Source of the DNA: Mariannaea sp. PMI_226
Lineage: Eukaryota; Ascomycota; Sordariomycetes; Hypocreales; Nectriaceae
Assembly: GCA_024336345.1 (NCBI GenBank)
Contig: JANFOG010000004.1
Span: 3,286,001-3,350,000, forward strand
DNA length: 64,000 nt
Direction of reading: 5' to 3'
Below are positions 1 through 10,790 of this stretch, piece by piece. A program made the position numbers and the translations under genes. Every line of letters begins with the position of its first letter. Position 1 is the stretch's first letter. The notes beneath the pieces are model-generated. The model was not told the origin of the DNA and ran no database searches. It saw only the letters and a list, made by a program, of their open reading frames with translations.

Positions 1-488
1 TCGCTGTCTCTTCTCCTTGCACGTCTTGTTCTGCTGCAACCGGGACCTCCGACTGAGCACCAACCCTAGACAATGCACTGCTCACTAATCGCTTTCGGTC
101 AGTTAGTTGGAAGACCTGCACGAAAATTTTGATACCTACGATCCGGGTAGCAAACCACCGGCTTTCCCTGCTGGCCCTGCTGGTCCTGCTCGGAGCTTGA
201 AAAGTCGGCGCCAATAGGCTGTACCAGGTTGAGCATGGAGCTACTTGTTTGAAGGCTGTCCAAGTTAAGCACCGGCGATGCACCACAGTTGAGAAGCGAC
301 TCATGGTGTCCACTTGATATTTCCTGCTTGTTGGAATTGGCATCTATCTCAGCTAATCTCGCATCGTTTCCTGGTAATATTTGTGTCTGCGGGACTTGGG
401 GAGAACAAGGAGAAGCCAACTGGAGAAGCAATTCCTCTTCCTCAGCAGAAAAGTCGTATCCAAATTCTGAATCGCTATCTGCCGTCAT
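1..488 (-). CDS. N-terminal part of a probable exonuclease V (EXO5/DEM1 family), truncated by the window edge
   Basis: Two exons are visible: 140-488 and 1-84, with a 55-nt intron (85-139) that has a GTAGGT donor, a CTAAC branch site and a TTAG acceptor. Splicing keeps the frame open to the window edge. The ATG at 488 opens an acidic N-terminus (MTADSDSEFGYDFSAEEEEL), followed by a Gln/Ser-rich linker. Joining the exons creates the motif YPDLSSALSRV. From memory, this acidic start plus a YPDLSxALS motif occurs ahead of the nuclease domain in fungal exonuclease V, a 5'-3' single-strand DNA exonuclease used in mitochondrial or nuclear DNA maintenance. The nuclease domain lies outside the window, so the family call is tentative; the exon model is firmer than the name. 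Confidence 0.45.
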
Positions 489-1444
489 GACACTCACTGC
501 CAAACAAATTAATGATGATGGTGATGATTCATGATACACAATTGGAAGAAGATGGGGGAAACCCGTCGTGTCCAAGCTTGACACGCGACCGGGTCACGGA
601 GTCACGTGGGACACAGGGACTGGATATTTGGTAGCCAGGCACCGATCAAACAGCGCCTGGGGTGGATGCGTCCTCCCGGTAGTCAATAGGCTCCCAGTAT
701 AAAACTACAGGGGTTTTTAAAAATAGGACTCGAAATTGCTTGCCTATCAACGAGGCAGACTCTACAACCAGCCAATGGCTGATTTTTATTTGGATAAGCA
801 ATCTCGCGGAAGGGCCAGGGCAGAATGAATTGGCCAACGGTTCGCAGTTGAAACTGGAAGACGTGGCTGACTGACGCCGAACCCGGAAACAAACTGCGTC
901 TCAGAGATGCTTCGATCGTCGACGAGTGCGTCATTCAAGATAGGCAAACTGCGCGTCACGGTCTGCATATAAAAGCCAACTCTCTACATGCAAGCCAAAA
1001 AAAAGAAAAGAAAAAAAAGAGAGAGATAGAGAGAACGGCAGGCAAGCAAGCCAAAAAGATCAGACCTCTCCTTCGTGCAGTCCTACTGTTCCTCAGCGAA
1101 TCCTCTCCTTTGCTAAATTGATTCACTCTGAAACTCACTAAACCTGCGCCGCCAGCCGTGGCTTGGCTGCCTGACCTGCGACCACGCTGGCCTCGTATCC
1201 TCACCTGTGGCCTCCTCCCCATGTCAACACGAATGTGCCTTTGCAAGGCAGCAGCCGAATACAAATCTTCCATCGAGCCGCTCTGGTAATGCAGTCTTCA
1301 AACCAACGCCAATAGGTCTCTCATCTCTTCAATTCGCCACCGCATCTTCAGAGTCAGGAATAGACTACTTTACCTAACATCCCGTCATTACTTTTGAGAG
1401 CTTTGCCCCGCCGCGCGCGTCTCCACCTCCGGGCCGTGGTAGCA
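489..1444. other. Divergent intergenic region without a supported gene
   Basis: About 950 bp separates the divergent starts of the exonuclease V-like and F-box-like genes. Open frames here are short, lack conserved motifs and show no sensible splice partners. A purine-rich GAAAAGAAAA stretch lies near 1000-1035. It probably holds both promoters, but I see no specific element. Confidence 0.5.
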
Positions 1445-2080
1445 ATGTCAACTTCCCTCCACTCCCGTGTCTCCACCCACAACAGCAGCTCCGGACCCGA
1501 GAAGACCTCCGGAGTCATCTCAAGCCTCAATTCAACCGGAAATGAAACTCCTCGGCTTAACTTGATGTCTCTCCCGACGGAGATCCATCTCGCCATCTCC
1601 TCGCTGCTCATCTATCCCGATGCATTGTCCTTGAAACACACCAATGCCCATTTCTACTCTCTCGTCGATACTGGAGTTAACCTCAAAGTTGAATGGCTCG
1701 TAGAACGCCGAAGCCTTCATCTCGAATGTCCCAATGATCGTCGATGCGACCTAGGGAGTGATCTTCGCTTCTGTCGTGGAAGTGTTCCGTAAGTCAATCC
1801 TTCGAAATACAACAGCGTTGCTTCTACACCAAAATAACAGACAGACTGACTGACTATTTGCAGGCTTCTGATGCAACGCCGCCGCGAGCATATGGAGTGC
1901 GAATCCCGCCCAGGTCTTGGCTGTCTAGTTTATGGCACAAGGACGTGTTCACATCGCTCAACTCTCGCCAGACGACTACCACGTTGGTTAAAACTCAAGT
2001 TTACCATTGAACTGTGGTGGATCCTGCTGGCGGTGCTCCCCATTGTGTTCGGCTGGGTTTGGTTAGCGGAGGTTATATAA
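1445..2080 (+). CDS. F-box-like protein with a C-terminal membrane anchor
   Basis: Exons 1445-1788 and 1864-2080 encode 186 aa; the intron has a GTAAGT donor and a GCAG acceptor, and the phase is consistent across the join. The ATG at 1445 is the first in-frame ATG; the frame is open upstream only from a non-ATG codon. Residues 41-75 read like a fungal F-box or F-box-like segment (MSLPTEIHLAISSLL, then a DALSLKHTNAHFYSLVD stretch), which normally binds Skp1 in SCF ubiquitin ligases. No leucine-rich or WD repeats follow. The C-terminus (about 163-183) is strongly hydrophobic and Trp-rich with almost nothing after it, so the protein looks tail-anchored. Substrate is unknown. The F-box call rests on pattern recognition. 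Confidence 0.7.
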
Positions 2081-2727
2081 TGTATTTCTGGGTTCTCTCA
2101 ACAACATGATGACAGGCATCTGTTGTATCACTCAAATGGCGTTTCAAAATTCGGCGCGCTCTGTGCCTCGGAAGCTGGTCTTTCAGAAGCGCGTCACTCA
2201 GCGGCTCAAAGTGGCCTGGTAGCACCCTACCGCTGCCAGGCTCTAGATTTGCAAACTCGATTTTAATATTAATACTAGGTAAACTATTAATTATTCTTGA
2301 CAATACACGGATCTTGTTGCCACACAAAATTGCGAAGGCGTGTCATAATCGCATAAGGAACTGAGGACGTATATTGCCTCCCTCATTGTCAACCAGCTTG
2401 TCCCCCTATTCCAATGGCCTTTCACCTAAATGAGACACAACCTCGCCCCGAAGAAACGTATCAACGGTTCAAGATATCAAGAGGAAGAGTATCGAGAGGC
2501 AAAACCGTGGACAACGAAATTCACGGACTCTGAAGCCCTGGTACTAAAAAAAGGGCTAGGCTTTCTCGAAAGACCATATCGCGTCATTTTCTTGCTCTAT
2601 CAACGACTTTTGTTAGGTAGATAATACCAAACCTAATGGCATAACGAACATCCAACCATCTACTATCCCGATGGCGATTTAAAACAAAGAAATCTGAACA
2701 TGTGTCATGACTAGTCTACTGGTTCGT
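2081..2727. other. Convergent 3' intergenic region
   Basis: About 650 bp lies between the 3' ends of the F-box-like and dihydroorotate dehydrogenase genes. I see no gene or structured element in it; it should contain both 3' UTRs and polyadenylation sites. Confidence 0.5.
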
Positions 2728-4140
2728 CTACACCTTGTCCTTCAACTCCTGCTTGATCCGAGTCACTGTTCCCGCACCTCCGTACGTCATTCCAGTGTAC
2801 ACCATAGCCACACTGGCACCGGCGTTGAGGATCTTTTGTGCCTGTTCTCCGTTGGTGATGCCTCCGGTGGCGAAGAGGACCTTTTGAGCGCTGGGGGCGG
2901 CGTTCTTGTTAGCCTCAAAAGTGTAGTTATCCATCATCTTGCGGTATCGTCCTACTAGGTCGAGCGTCCTGCTGTACATGAGCGGCCCGGAGTAGCCACC
3001 GGTCTCGTTGAAATTGGACAACTCCTTAGGGCTCAACTTGATGCCCTCGGGGATGACACCGGTTCTTCGCTTGGTCGTGTTACCGACAATAACTCCATCA
3101 ACACCACTTGCGTGAACGGCCTGGACGATTCCCTCCATTTGAGCATCCTCATCCTCGTCGGGAGATACCTTGACCATGACTTTGGGGCGCTCCTTGCGGT
3201 CCGTCTTGGAGGCTTCCTCCACAACAGCACTGAGCAATCGGGTGAGAGGTTCTGTGGCTTGAAGGTCGCGCAAACCAGGAGTGTTGGGGCTGCTAACGTT
3301 TACAACGATGATATCAGCGTACGGAGCCAGCCGCTTGACACAATAGACGTAATCCTGAGCAACTGCCTTTTCATCTCGCTCGTCTGTCTCCTTGTTCTTG
3401 GCAATCTGGACAGCCAGCAATCGACCCTCCCGCAAGCTACCTGGAGGAACGTTGGCCTTGCCATTGAGCACATCAGACTCGCTCAAGCCAAGCTTCTTGC
3501 CGAATCTCCGTAATCGGTCTCGGAGTCGCATAGCCATATCGTCAGCACCACGTGAGTTCAGGCCATATCTGTTGACCATGCCGTCGATATTGGGAACTCG
3601 GAACACGCGAGGCTTGGGGTTACCAGCCTGAGGGAGAGGAGTGCAGCCACCAACCTCAACGAGGCCGGCTCCTAATTCAAACAGCACATCAGGAATCTCG
3701 GCGTCCTTGTCGAGGCCAGCCGAGATGCCAATTGGGTTCTGCAAATCGGTACCAAACACAGGAACAGCGAGTTCAGGGCTGTTGAGTGTGGTGTCGCGCT
3801 CGCGGGGATGAAGGTTGAGCTCATAGAGCGCCTTCAGGGCGCAGGTACCAAAGTGATGAGCGTCTTCGGCATCAGGAAAAACATATCGCAGCAGCGGGGG
3901 AACGACCCATCGATGGAAGAAAGCGCGAGTATCGGTGGCATATAGATAGGAGACGTAAAGACCGGCGGCAGTAGCGGTGCCCAAGAGAACCGCCTTGAGC
4001 TGGGAGGACGAGTTGTCGGCGGAAGAGGATGAGGCGTTCCGGCGCTGGGCGACCGGGAGTCGAGGCAGAGTCGGGCGCACAGAGGGAACAATTCGAGCAC
4101 CGGAGAGAGCGGAGCGCGACCGAAGGAGGGACGCGGACAT
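2728..4140 (-). CDS. DHODH: Dihydroorotate dehydrogenase, class 2, mitochondrial
   Basis: A single-exon gene of 470 aa from the ATG at 4140. The frame runs 12 codons further upstream, but only from a non-ATG codon. It catalyses the fourth step of pyrimidine synthesis, dihydroorotate to orotate, passing electrons to ubiquinone at the inner mitochondrial membrane. The Arg/Ser-rich N-terminus (SLLRSRSALSGARIV) is a mitochondrial presequence, and a hydrophobic helix (LLGTATAAGLYVSYLYA) follows at about residues 50-70, the class 2 arrangement. Conserved elements include NPIGISAGLDKD, the FMN-site segment ending GLNSRGADD, the catalytic-serine loop VNVSSPNTPGLR, VKVSPD, GVIVGNTT and the FMN-phosphate motifs ATGGI and YTGMTYGG. 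Length is typical for fungi. No defects are seen. Confidence 0.97.
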   Translation of the reverse strand: MSASLLRSRSALSGARIVPSVRPTLPRLPVAQRRNASSSSADNSSSQLKAVLLGTATAAGLYVSYLYATDTRAFFHRWVVPPLLRYVFPDAEDAHHFGTCALKALYELNLHPRERDTTLNSPELAVPVFGTDLQNPIGISAGLDKDAEIPDVLFELGAGLVEVGGCTPLPQAGNPKPRVFRVPNIDGMVNRYGLNSRGADDMAMRLRDRLRRFGKKLGLSESDVLNGKANVPPGSLREGRLLAVQIAKNKETDERDEKAVAQDYVYCVKRLAPYADIIVVNVSSPNTPGLRDLQATEPLTRLLSAVVEEASKTDRKERPKVMVKVSPDEDEDAQMEGIVQAVHASGVDGVIVGNTTKRRTGVIPEGIKLSPKELSNFNETGGYSGPLMYSRTLDLVGRYRKMMDNYTFEANKNAAPSAQKVLFATGGITNGEQAQKILNAGASVAMVYTGMTYGGAGTVTRIKQELKDKV

Positions 4141-4751
4141 GGCAGGGAATAGATGCTGGGCCGGGCCAGCTCCCAATGGATCACAGTGACGAGCGAAAAG
4201 AGTTGCTCGGATGAAGCTCGAACAATCGTGGAATTTCCCGGCTGTGAGTGGTTAGATGCACCCGGGGCTGCGGGAGGACAGTGTTCATACCGTGTCAATG
4301 CACTGTCGTACCATTTGCAAACCTGGAACCAAGTAATCTCGATGCAAGTAGCCGTTGCCGAATTTAAATCGTTCCTAGTTTATTTCAACATCGATTCCAG
4401 TATGATAATTGGCGATTAGAAAAGATATATTCATGGAAAATCACTTGATAGATGCAAATTATTGTGAGTATCTAATGTGCGGAACTGGCCGTGTTGTTTT
4501 GACACATGTTGACAATTGGTGCGCCATTTGCGATGATGAAATAATCAAAGAAGGATGAAAATAAAAAGTACACAAAGAATTTCCTGTGGCCCCTCCCTAG
4601 ATTTTGAACTCGACCTGAGTGATAGGTCATTACCGAGGAATGTGTCGTATAGTGAAAAAGTCTTTGGCACGAACTCGAAGAAGTGAATCGTGATTCCCAT
4701 ATCCCGGAGCAAAACCCAACCCAAAACTCCGTATTAATTCCGATATAAGAG
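4141..4751. other. Intergenic region between DHODH and the CFEM gene
   Basis: Both flanking genes are on the minus strand, so this stretch of about 610 bp should hold the DHODH promoter and the CFEM gene's 3' end. It is AT-rich from 4370 to 4600. I see no gene. Confidence 0.5.
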
Positions 4752-5763
4752 TCAATAGCCTCGATGTAGTTGTGAAAGCGAAGATTGTCGGATCGATCTC
4801 AACCCTGGAGGGTTCAACGGCTCTCTGGATGTCCAAGTCGGGTTGGAGAGGCCTGACGAACCAAACAACGGACTCAGCCCCCCGCGTGGTCTATCTGCTG
4901 TAACAACCCTGGCAATGTCATTTGATGAAGATTGGCGCAATGATTGAGATGAAGCTCCTGTTGATAGAGTTTCTGGCGATGAGGTCCCTTCACTCGTCGT
5001 GTAGGGCCTTAGTTCGTCCATTAATTCTGGAGTTCTCGCTTCTCTCAATTCTGGGTAGAGTGGTCGATCACCTTCCATCTCATGAACTGGCCCTTTTTGC
5101 TTCACACAGCTCATGGTTTCCCAATCCCTGCGAGTCTCTGCAAGTTGCCCTTCCAGGACTCTTCTCTTCCTTCGTTCTCGAAACCAGAAGAAGGTTGCCG
5201 CGATGATGATGATGACGGCGATGGAAATACCAATACCTACTCCGATCTTAGCTCCCATAGAGAATTTGTCATCTTGGAACTTTGCGTCTGATGCGTCTGA
5301 TGAGGCAGAGGTTTCTGCTAATTCTGAGATGGTCGTGGATGCGGGTGAGCCAGAAAAGACCGGCGCAGTAGTGGTGACTGGCTTTGATGACTTTGTCTGC
5401 AGTGTGGATGTTGCAGATGCTGGTTCAGTCGCTGTGCCGGTGGGTTCCCAGTACTGCTCGCAAACCAACCAGTATCTGTTTTGCATCTCTGTAAAACCTA
5501 CGATAAGCGAGAGGAGTCATTAAATCATGGACAAGTTATAACATACGGAACATGTCGTCGTCGGTGCAGTTCTTCCCCAAACTTCTGGCTCGATTTATCA
5601 AGCAAACTTCCATGGTATCGACAATTGTTTGGTGGCTAGCTTTATAGCAGTAGCAGTCGTAATCCGATTCATTACAGCCTGCCGCATCGACTCCATTATG
5701 GAAGCATCCACTGACACATGATGGGATACCGTTGATCAAGTCTTTGGCGTTTTTGGTTGCCAT
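4752..5763 (-). CDS. CFEM-domain single-pass membrane protein without an evident signal peptide
   Basis: Exons 5547-5763 and 4752-5497 encode 320 aa (GTATGT donor, GTAG acceptor). Residues 10-85 carry exactly eight cysteines with CFEM-like spacing: PSC, SGC, AGC, YDC, YC, EVC, NC and, after the splice, LVC. CFEM domains are fungal-specific extracellular modules used in haem capture, adhesion or signalling. A Ser/Thr-rich stalk follows, then one transmembrane helix at about residues 150-172 (VGIGISIAVIIIIAATFFWF), a basic stop-transfer RERRKRR, and a Ser-rich cytoplasmic tail of about 145 aa. The ATG at 5763 has a good context (CAAAATGG) but leaves no signal peptide; an upstream ATG near 5810 opens only an eight-codon frame. 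Domain and topology are well supported; the exact N-terminus is not. Confidence 0.75.
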
Positions 5764-5915
5764 TTTGGCGTGGAAATAGCCGTGTTTACGGGACAGTGAA
5801 TAAGATGTCCATGGAAAGAAGTAATAGCGAGGCTTATTAGGGTCAGAAAAACAAAAGAAATACAGCCGTGAGGGATACTGCAACTGTTGACCTTTTACAG
5901 CTGGCAATCCCTGTC

Positions 5916-5923
5916 TATTATAA
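5916..5923 (-). promoter_or_regulatory. Possible TATA box of the CFEM gene
   Basis: On the minus strand this reads TTTATAAT, about 155 bp before the chosen ATG. If used, transcription would begin near 5885. That would leave no room for an upstream exon carrying a signal peptide. The only support is motif and distance. Confidence 0.3.
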
Positions 5924-5929
5924 AGCGCC

Positions 5930-8900
5930 GGAAGGATCCCAGCTTGGATGCAAAATACAGCCAGGGAACGATGCTCGATGGCCTGGCACAAAATCAGTGC
6001 AGTCGCCTCATGCGGCCAAGACCTCGCGTACTCTTCAAAGGCCATTTGACTAAGACACAAACAAAATTCATTAACTTCAATTGGGCGCTTCAGCCCTGCT
6101 CGGACCCTTGACTGATGATCAAGCCTATACAGGCTAAAGAGGAGCATGCTGATCCCGGTTGAGTCCGTACGCGTATGCTTAATTTATACATACAAGCGAC
6201 TGCCGCCGGCGCTAAAAAAAATAAGCTGGGCACCTCTTCCTGATGACCGGAGCTGCATGCTTGTCTCCCATTCCAGAACAGACCAATAGCCAGGAGAGCC
6301 AAGGACTAGAAGCGCCTGCATCGTGTTGCTCGGTTCCAGTCGATTCGTTGTGAACAGTCCTTTCGGAAACCCCCATGTGAGACCAAAAGCCCGGGACGGC
6401 CCATGTACGGGACCTAGTGCAGTCAGGCTGGCGCTCGGTTTGCATATCTGAATTTTTATGAGACTCCCGCCGCGCTTAATCCCCTGACACTTTTCCATCC
6501 GCAGGAAAAAGATAGCCTGATTAGGACGTAAGGAGGGATGATCTATGTATACTTTGATAATTGTCAAGGTTGTTTCCGGCGGTGAAATTTCACTGGCAAG
6601 ATCGCACCACAAGGTAGACAATATATCAGTATGTCAAAAGTAGGGCTTCCATTGCGTTACTCCAACATCGCTACTGCCAACCATAATAATCGCCTTTTGT
6701 GGAGTAAGAAACACCTAATAGGCCATTTATGTACATATCGAACGTCGGTAACAGGGATGTTCGTCCAGGTTGATTGCATGACGTGGAATTGGCATATTTC
6801 ATAGAACCGGGGAGCATAAATCTCTTCGATCTCAAGAATGCTGTCATTCCACTAAGCCGGCTTTGAATGAGTTCGTCCGTCGGCGTATTTAATTCAAGTA
6901 CATGATCATAACATACATACAAGAAAAGGGGACGATGGCTGTTTGGTGATTTGGAGCAGCAGCCTTCATACTTCGTCCAGCTATTCACGTCATTGGAGCG
7001 TGAAGGTCAATTGTGCGGTAAGTGGCATGTGTCCACGCGTCTTTTATCGTTTTTTACAATATTTTTTTATTTCTGCTAGCACCCAGGAGACAAATTACCT
7101 TTATATCAGAATATTTGTCCCATCATTTTTACAAGAGAAAGAGAAAAGGAGCGCGACTCAATCTTGCTTGGGTTGGCTCCTACCAATGAACGAAGAAGAG
7201 CACCTTATCAGAACATTACCAATACAAGAAGATGTAATAGAAGTTGTGTCAACTACATCAGGGGATTGGACTGTAAGATATAGTTATCAGAGGTGGCAGT
7301 GTGCCATGATTGCGAGAGTCCGCCCCTACCATAAACAGATGAAATGTTTCTCTATATCGTCACAATCTTACACCGTAAAAGGGCACACCATGTTGATGGT
7401 TCGGGCCTCATTTTGTCTTGGATATACTCCGTGTTTTCGCATGCTTCGTGAATCTTGCTTCATTTGGAAACGGCTTTGCAAATGACATCATCCAACTGCT
7501 AGGATATTCACTGCGAAGAAGACCATTTGGGCAGCTATATCTAGCCGCTGTTGAATATACCAAGTAATGTGGGATTTAAGAGAGAAAACCTCTTCCGCCT
7601 TTCTTCTCAGAATTGCAGTGTCTGTAGAAAATGGTGGGCGAGCTCCATAGCTTGGCTTCTAACTGATGAAATGGGTAGCATCATCCATCCATAACGTTCT
7701 GCCCTCAAGCCATTTCAGCGGGTGGCAAATAGCCATTGGACCTAGTCGAGGGAGACCACCTCTAAGCAACTAATACCATGTCTCTCATTCAAAATAACGC
7801 CCGTTCAGTGGCATGTTTTATTCCCAGCTATTGAGTTCTTCTCGATTCTGAACGGGTGAGCTGGATGTTGCGATGGTTGTCACATGGATATGTGATAAAC
7901 GGCTCTGCTTATCGGCAAACGTATATCGGTCTTTGAGATTAGTCGTCCCGATTGGAGGAGAAGACTGGTACTTCGCCATTTACAAGCTCGTAATCAGCTT
8001 TCAACAAAGAAACTTTCTACAGGCCGTGATGGAGCTGTCAAGCCTAGGACGTGCCTGGCGGTCCCAAGAAAGCCGGGATCTCAGTACAAGCAAAATGTAT
8101 TGTTACGTTGTATTCAGCTTGGAGAAACTTGCCCGCCAATTGCGCTGGTCTACATTTTCACCTTGGAAGAACGCGCCTTACTTTATAGCCTCCAATCAAC
8201 ACAGAACACAAGAGATCTCTCAGCTTTAGATTGACGCATTTTATTCCCCAGGTAGTACGGCTAGCTGCGATGATCTAGATCCTCGGATCTCAAGACGATT
8301 TGCCTCGGTACCCATTGCAGTTACATAGCGTGAGGAACCCTATAAAAGCTGACGTGGAAGTTCTAAGTTCACACTACGAATTAGAAAAAACATGGGTCTT
8401 ATAATCTAGCTTGCTTTGCGGGGAATGAAAAGATGCGGAGATGAGAACTGCAAAAGGGCCTTTTTTTTTTTTTGCCACACAATGATATTGTATGAGCCGT
8501 CACAAATAAATCGCTACTTGGGGAAGTAGGTTGGTTGGTTGGTTGGGTTAATTCCGTAAAAGTATGGAATCCAGGAACAAAAGATCCGGGAGACCACCAA
8601 ATGCATATATGCAGCTTCATCATCCAAGGTACCAACGTACGTGGGTGGTTTGTGATGCATACATGATGAATTTGCAGATAGGAACATATGCAGGTGTGTA
8701 GGTAGGTAATTAGTTATGGGATTGCTTGATGTGGTCTAATTGAGTATACTTATCTATGCATGGCCGATTTTGGTGATCATAGGCAAAACACCTAGGATAA
8801 GAAAGGACTCAGAAGACAGATTGTGAAAACCTGCCAGTTTCCATGCATCGAATTTTTACTTCTTCTTCTTCTCTTTTTTTTTTTTTTCCTTTCCTTGCTT

Positions 8901-9708
8901 TCTTTTTTCTTCCCTTTTAGAACCCTTCCGTTTGTCCATTTACGATGATCAACTCGTTTGGTGATAGGATCCATTTGCTTTTTATCACCTACTGTCTGGC
9001 TATGTATACCACCTAATGGTAAATAAGCATGGTATGGGAGAAAGGGTGTGCACTCAAGTGCGCTGTCACACAGAGGCGTTTTTCCTCCCCCCTCCCTGCT
9101 TCTAGCCTGTATCTGGCGCGTTTGTTGGTGGAATAATTTCGTACGGCTTAATCAAGTGTCGCTGGTGATGACGGGCAAATTTTTCGAGGAACATGTGGCA
9201 CCTAGCGGCCTAACAACAAATTGTTTTGCATGCTTCAATCAGCTGCTGCTTCGGTAATATATTGATAATATGTTAGTTGAGCGAGACATCATGAGATTAG
9301 CAGCTTCGGGCTGAGGGCGAGAGCCGCTTAATATTATTTCGCAATCACCGAGGACATTCGGATAGAGGCATCCGTCGTGGAACCAAGGACAAAGGACCTC
9401 GGGCGTCTGGGATCTTCCCCCCCGCTTGGCTGCTTGTGCTTCGCTGGTTGGGCAGTCGGCGAATCCAAGCGAGGCCCAGACCGACCATTTCCCTCTCGAC
9501 CATTTTTTTTTTAGCCCTTGGCAGCGGGAGGCAAAACAGGACGGACACAGCCAGCACTGCACGGCACAAGCCCAAAGCGAGATATCCGAGCCCAAGTCCC
9601 GTTCCCCTTCCCGCCCGCAAACCTACCTATCAAATCCGCTATTTGCAATCATCCCACCATCACCGCAAAGCTGACATTTATCAACTCTGCTTCCCCCATC
9701 ATCAGGCC
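5930..9708. other. Long gene-poor region
   Basis: About 3.8 kb without a gene I can support. Open frames of 60-180 codons occur on both strands (for example 6184-6621 minus and 6943-7485 plus), but none shows a known motif, codon regularity or plausible splice neighbours. The stretch at 7480-7990 on the minus strand reads protein-like but is broken by several stops (see findings). Homopolymer runs occur at 8461-8474 (T) and around 8873-8887 (T). A TTGG repeat lies at 8530-8546. Confidence 0.45.
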
Positions 9709-10790
9709 ATGAATCCCTCTGGTTTCCCGTCCCCCGAAGAGCAGTTTCTTCAAGACCTTTACGACGATATGATTGACGCTGCTATAATTACCCTGCTTTG
9801 GAAAATGACCCGCAACCGCAACGGGTCGAATGATGATGTATGTGGAATCCCTAACTGTCCAGCCACCTCTCCGAATCTTCGGTTGGTGACGTCTCAAAAA
9901 AAAAAAATTCACTCTTCAGTTCGCTCACGAGTACACAGTATGACTCTCAATACGACTATGAAGAGGGAGAGGAGGAGTATGAAGAAGAGGAAGAATATGA
10001 AGATGAATATGAAGATGAATATGAAGACGAGTATGAAGACGGAGATGAGGAAGAGGAGGAGGAGGAGGAAGAAGTCCTACCGTTGCCTAGAAAGAGAGGT
10101 CACAGTGAGCTAAGGGGAGAGACGCCATGCCCAATTCCTCAAGACGCCCAGAACAAGCGTCTTCGACTTGATGCTGTGCCTCAAAATGAAGCGAGCGCTA
10201 GTTTTGACAGTCGCATCGACAATCGTCGCCCCGGTCTGGACTCAAGCAACCTTGATACAAGGGTTGCCCAACCCGACTTCAGCCATCGGCTTCAGCCTCT
10301 GTGCTCACCGCAAGAGGTCATCGCTGCCATCCCCCACGACCATCCTTTCGGCGACATCATCGTCAGAGCTTGCAACGACCTAGCAGTCCGCTTCAACGGT
10401 AAGGTCAGTGAGAGGAGTCTCGCTATCATGGCGACGAGGCTATGGCGACAGCCGGGGGATGCGCGCATGTACAACGTCTTGAACGACAGCAACAAGCAGG
10501 TCTTCTTCGAGAAATGGGTCCGTGAAGTGAGACTTGGACAATGGATCCCCCCCAAACCTGCAGCGACAGAGGCTGAGCGGCCCCATGCACATCCCGCTGC
10601 GACGGCAGCGAGACGGGTTCAAGCCAACACCATGCTGAGAGCCGATGCACTCAAGCAGATTGATGCCAGCTCCAAGGGAAAACTAGACGAAAGGGTGCGA
10701 CTGTGGTTGGATAATGTGAAATCGACTCAGGGACAAGATGTTAGACAGCCACGTGCAAGTGAGGGGACGAGTGAGAATGTTTTAGCATGA
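9709..10790 (+). CDS. Acidic hypothetical protein with an EYED repeat
   Basis: Exons 9709-9837 and 9939-10790 encode 326 aa. The intron of 101 nt has a GTATGT donor; the acceptor at 9938 is chosen because the nearer CAG at 9919 leads straight to a stop. Residues 44-75 are an acidic tract, including repeated EYED units, followed by a basic LPRKRG motif that may act in nuclear import. The part from about residue 150 to 245 is more globular (conserved-looking PHDHPFGDIIVRACNDLA, a Trp-containing FFEKWVREVRLGQW). I do not recognise a family. Acidic tract plus basic cluster suggests a nuclear or chromatin role, but that is inference only. Confidence 0.7.
9955..10076 (+). repeat. In-frame GA-rich tandem repeat coding for acidic residues
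   Basis: A GAA/GAG/TAT-rich run with repeated 12-nt units (GAATATGAAGAT) encodes the EYED repeats and a poly-Glu run inside the acidic hypothetical protein. It is likely length-variable between strains. Confidence 0.85.

Noticed and set aside
6943..7485. 180-codon plus-strand frame
   Set aside because: No similarity I recognise, no splice partners, and Trp/Cys/Met-heavy composition typical of non-coding translation.
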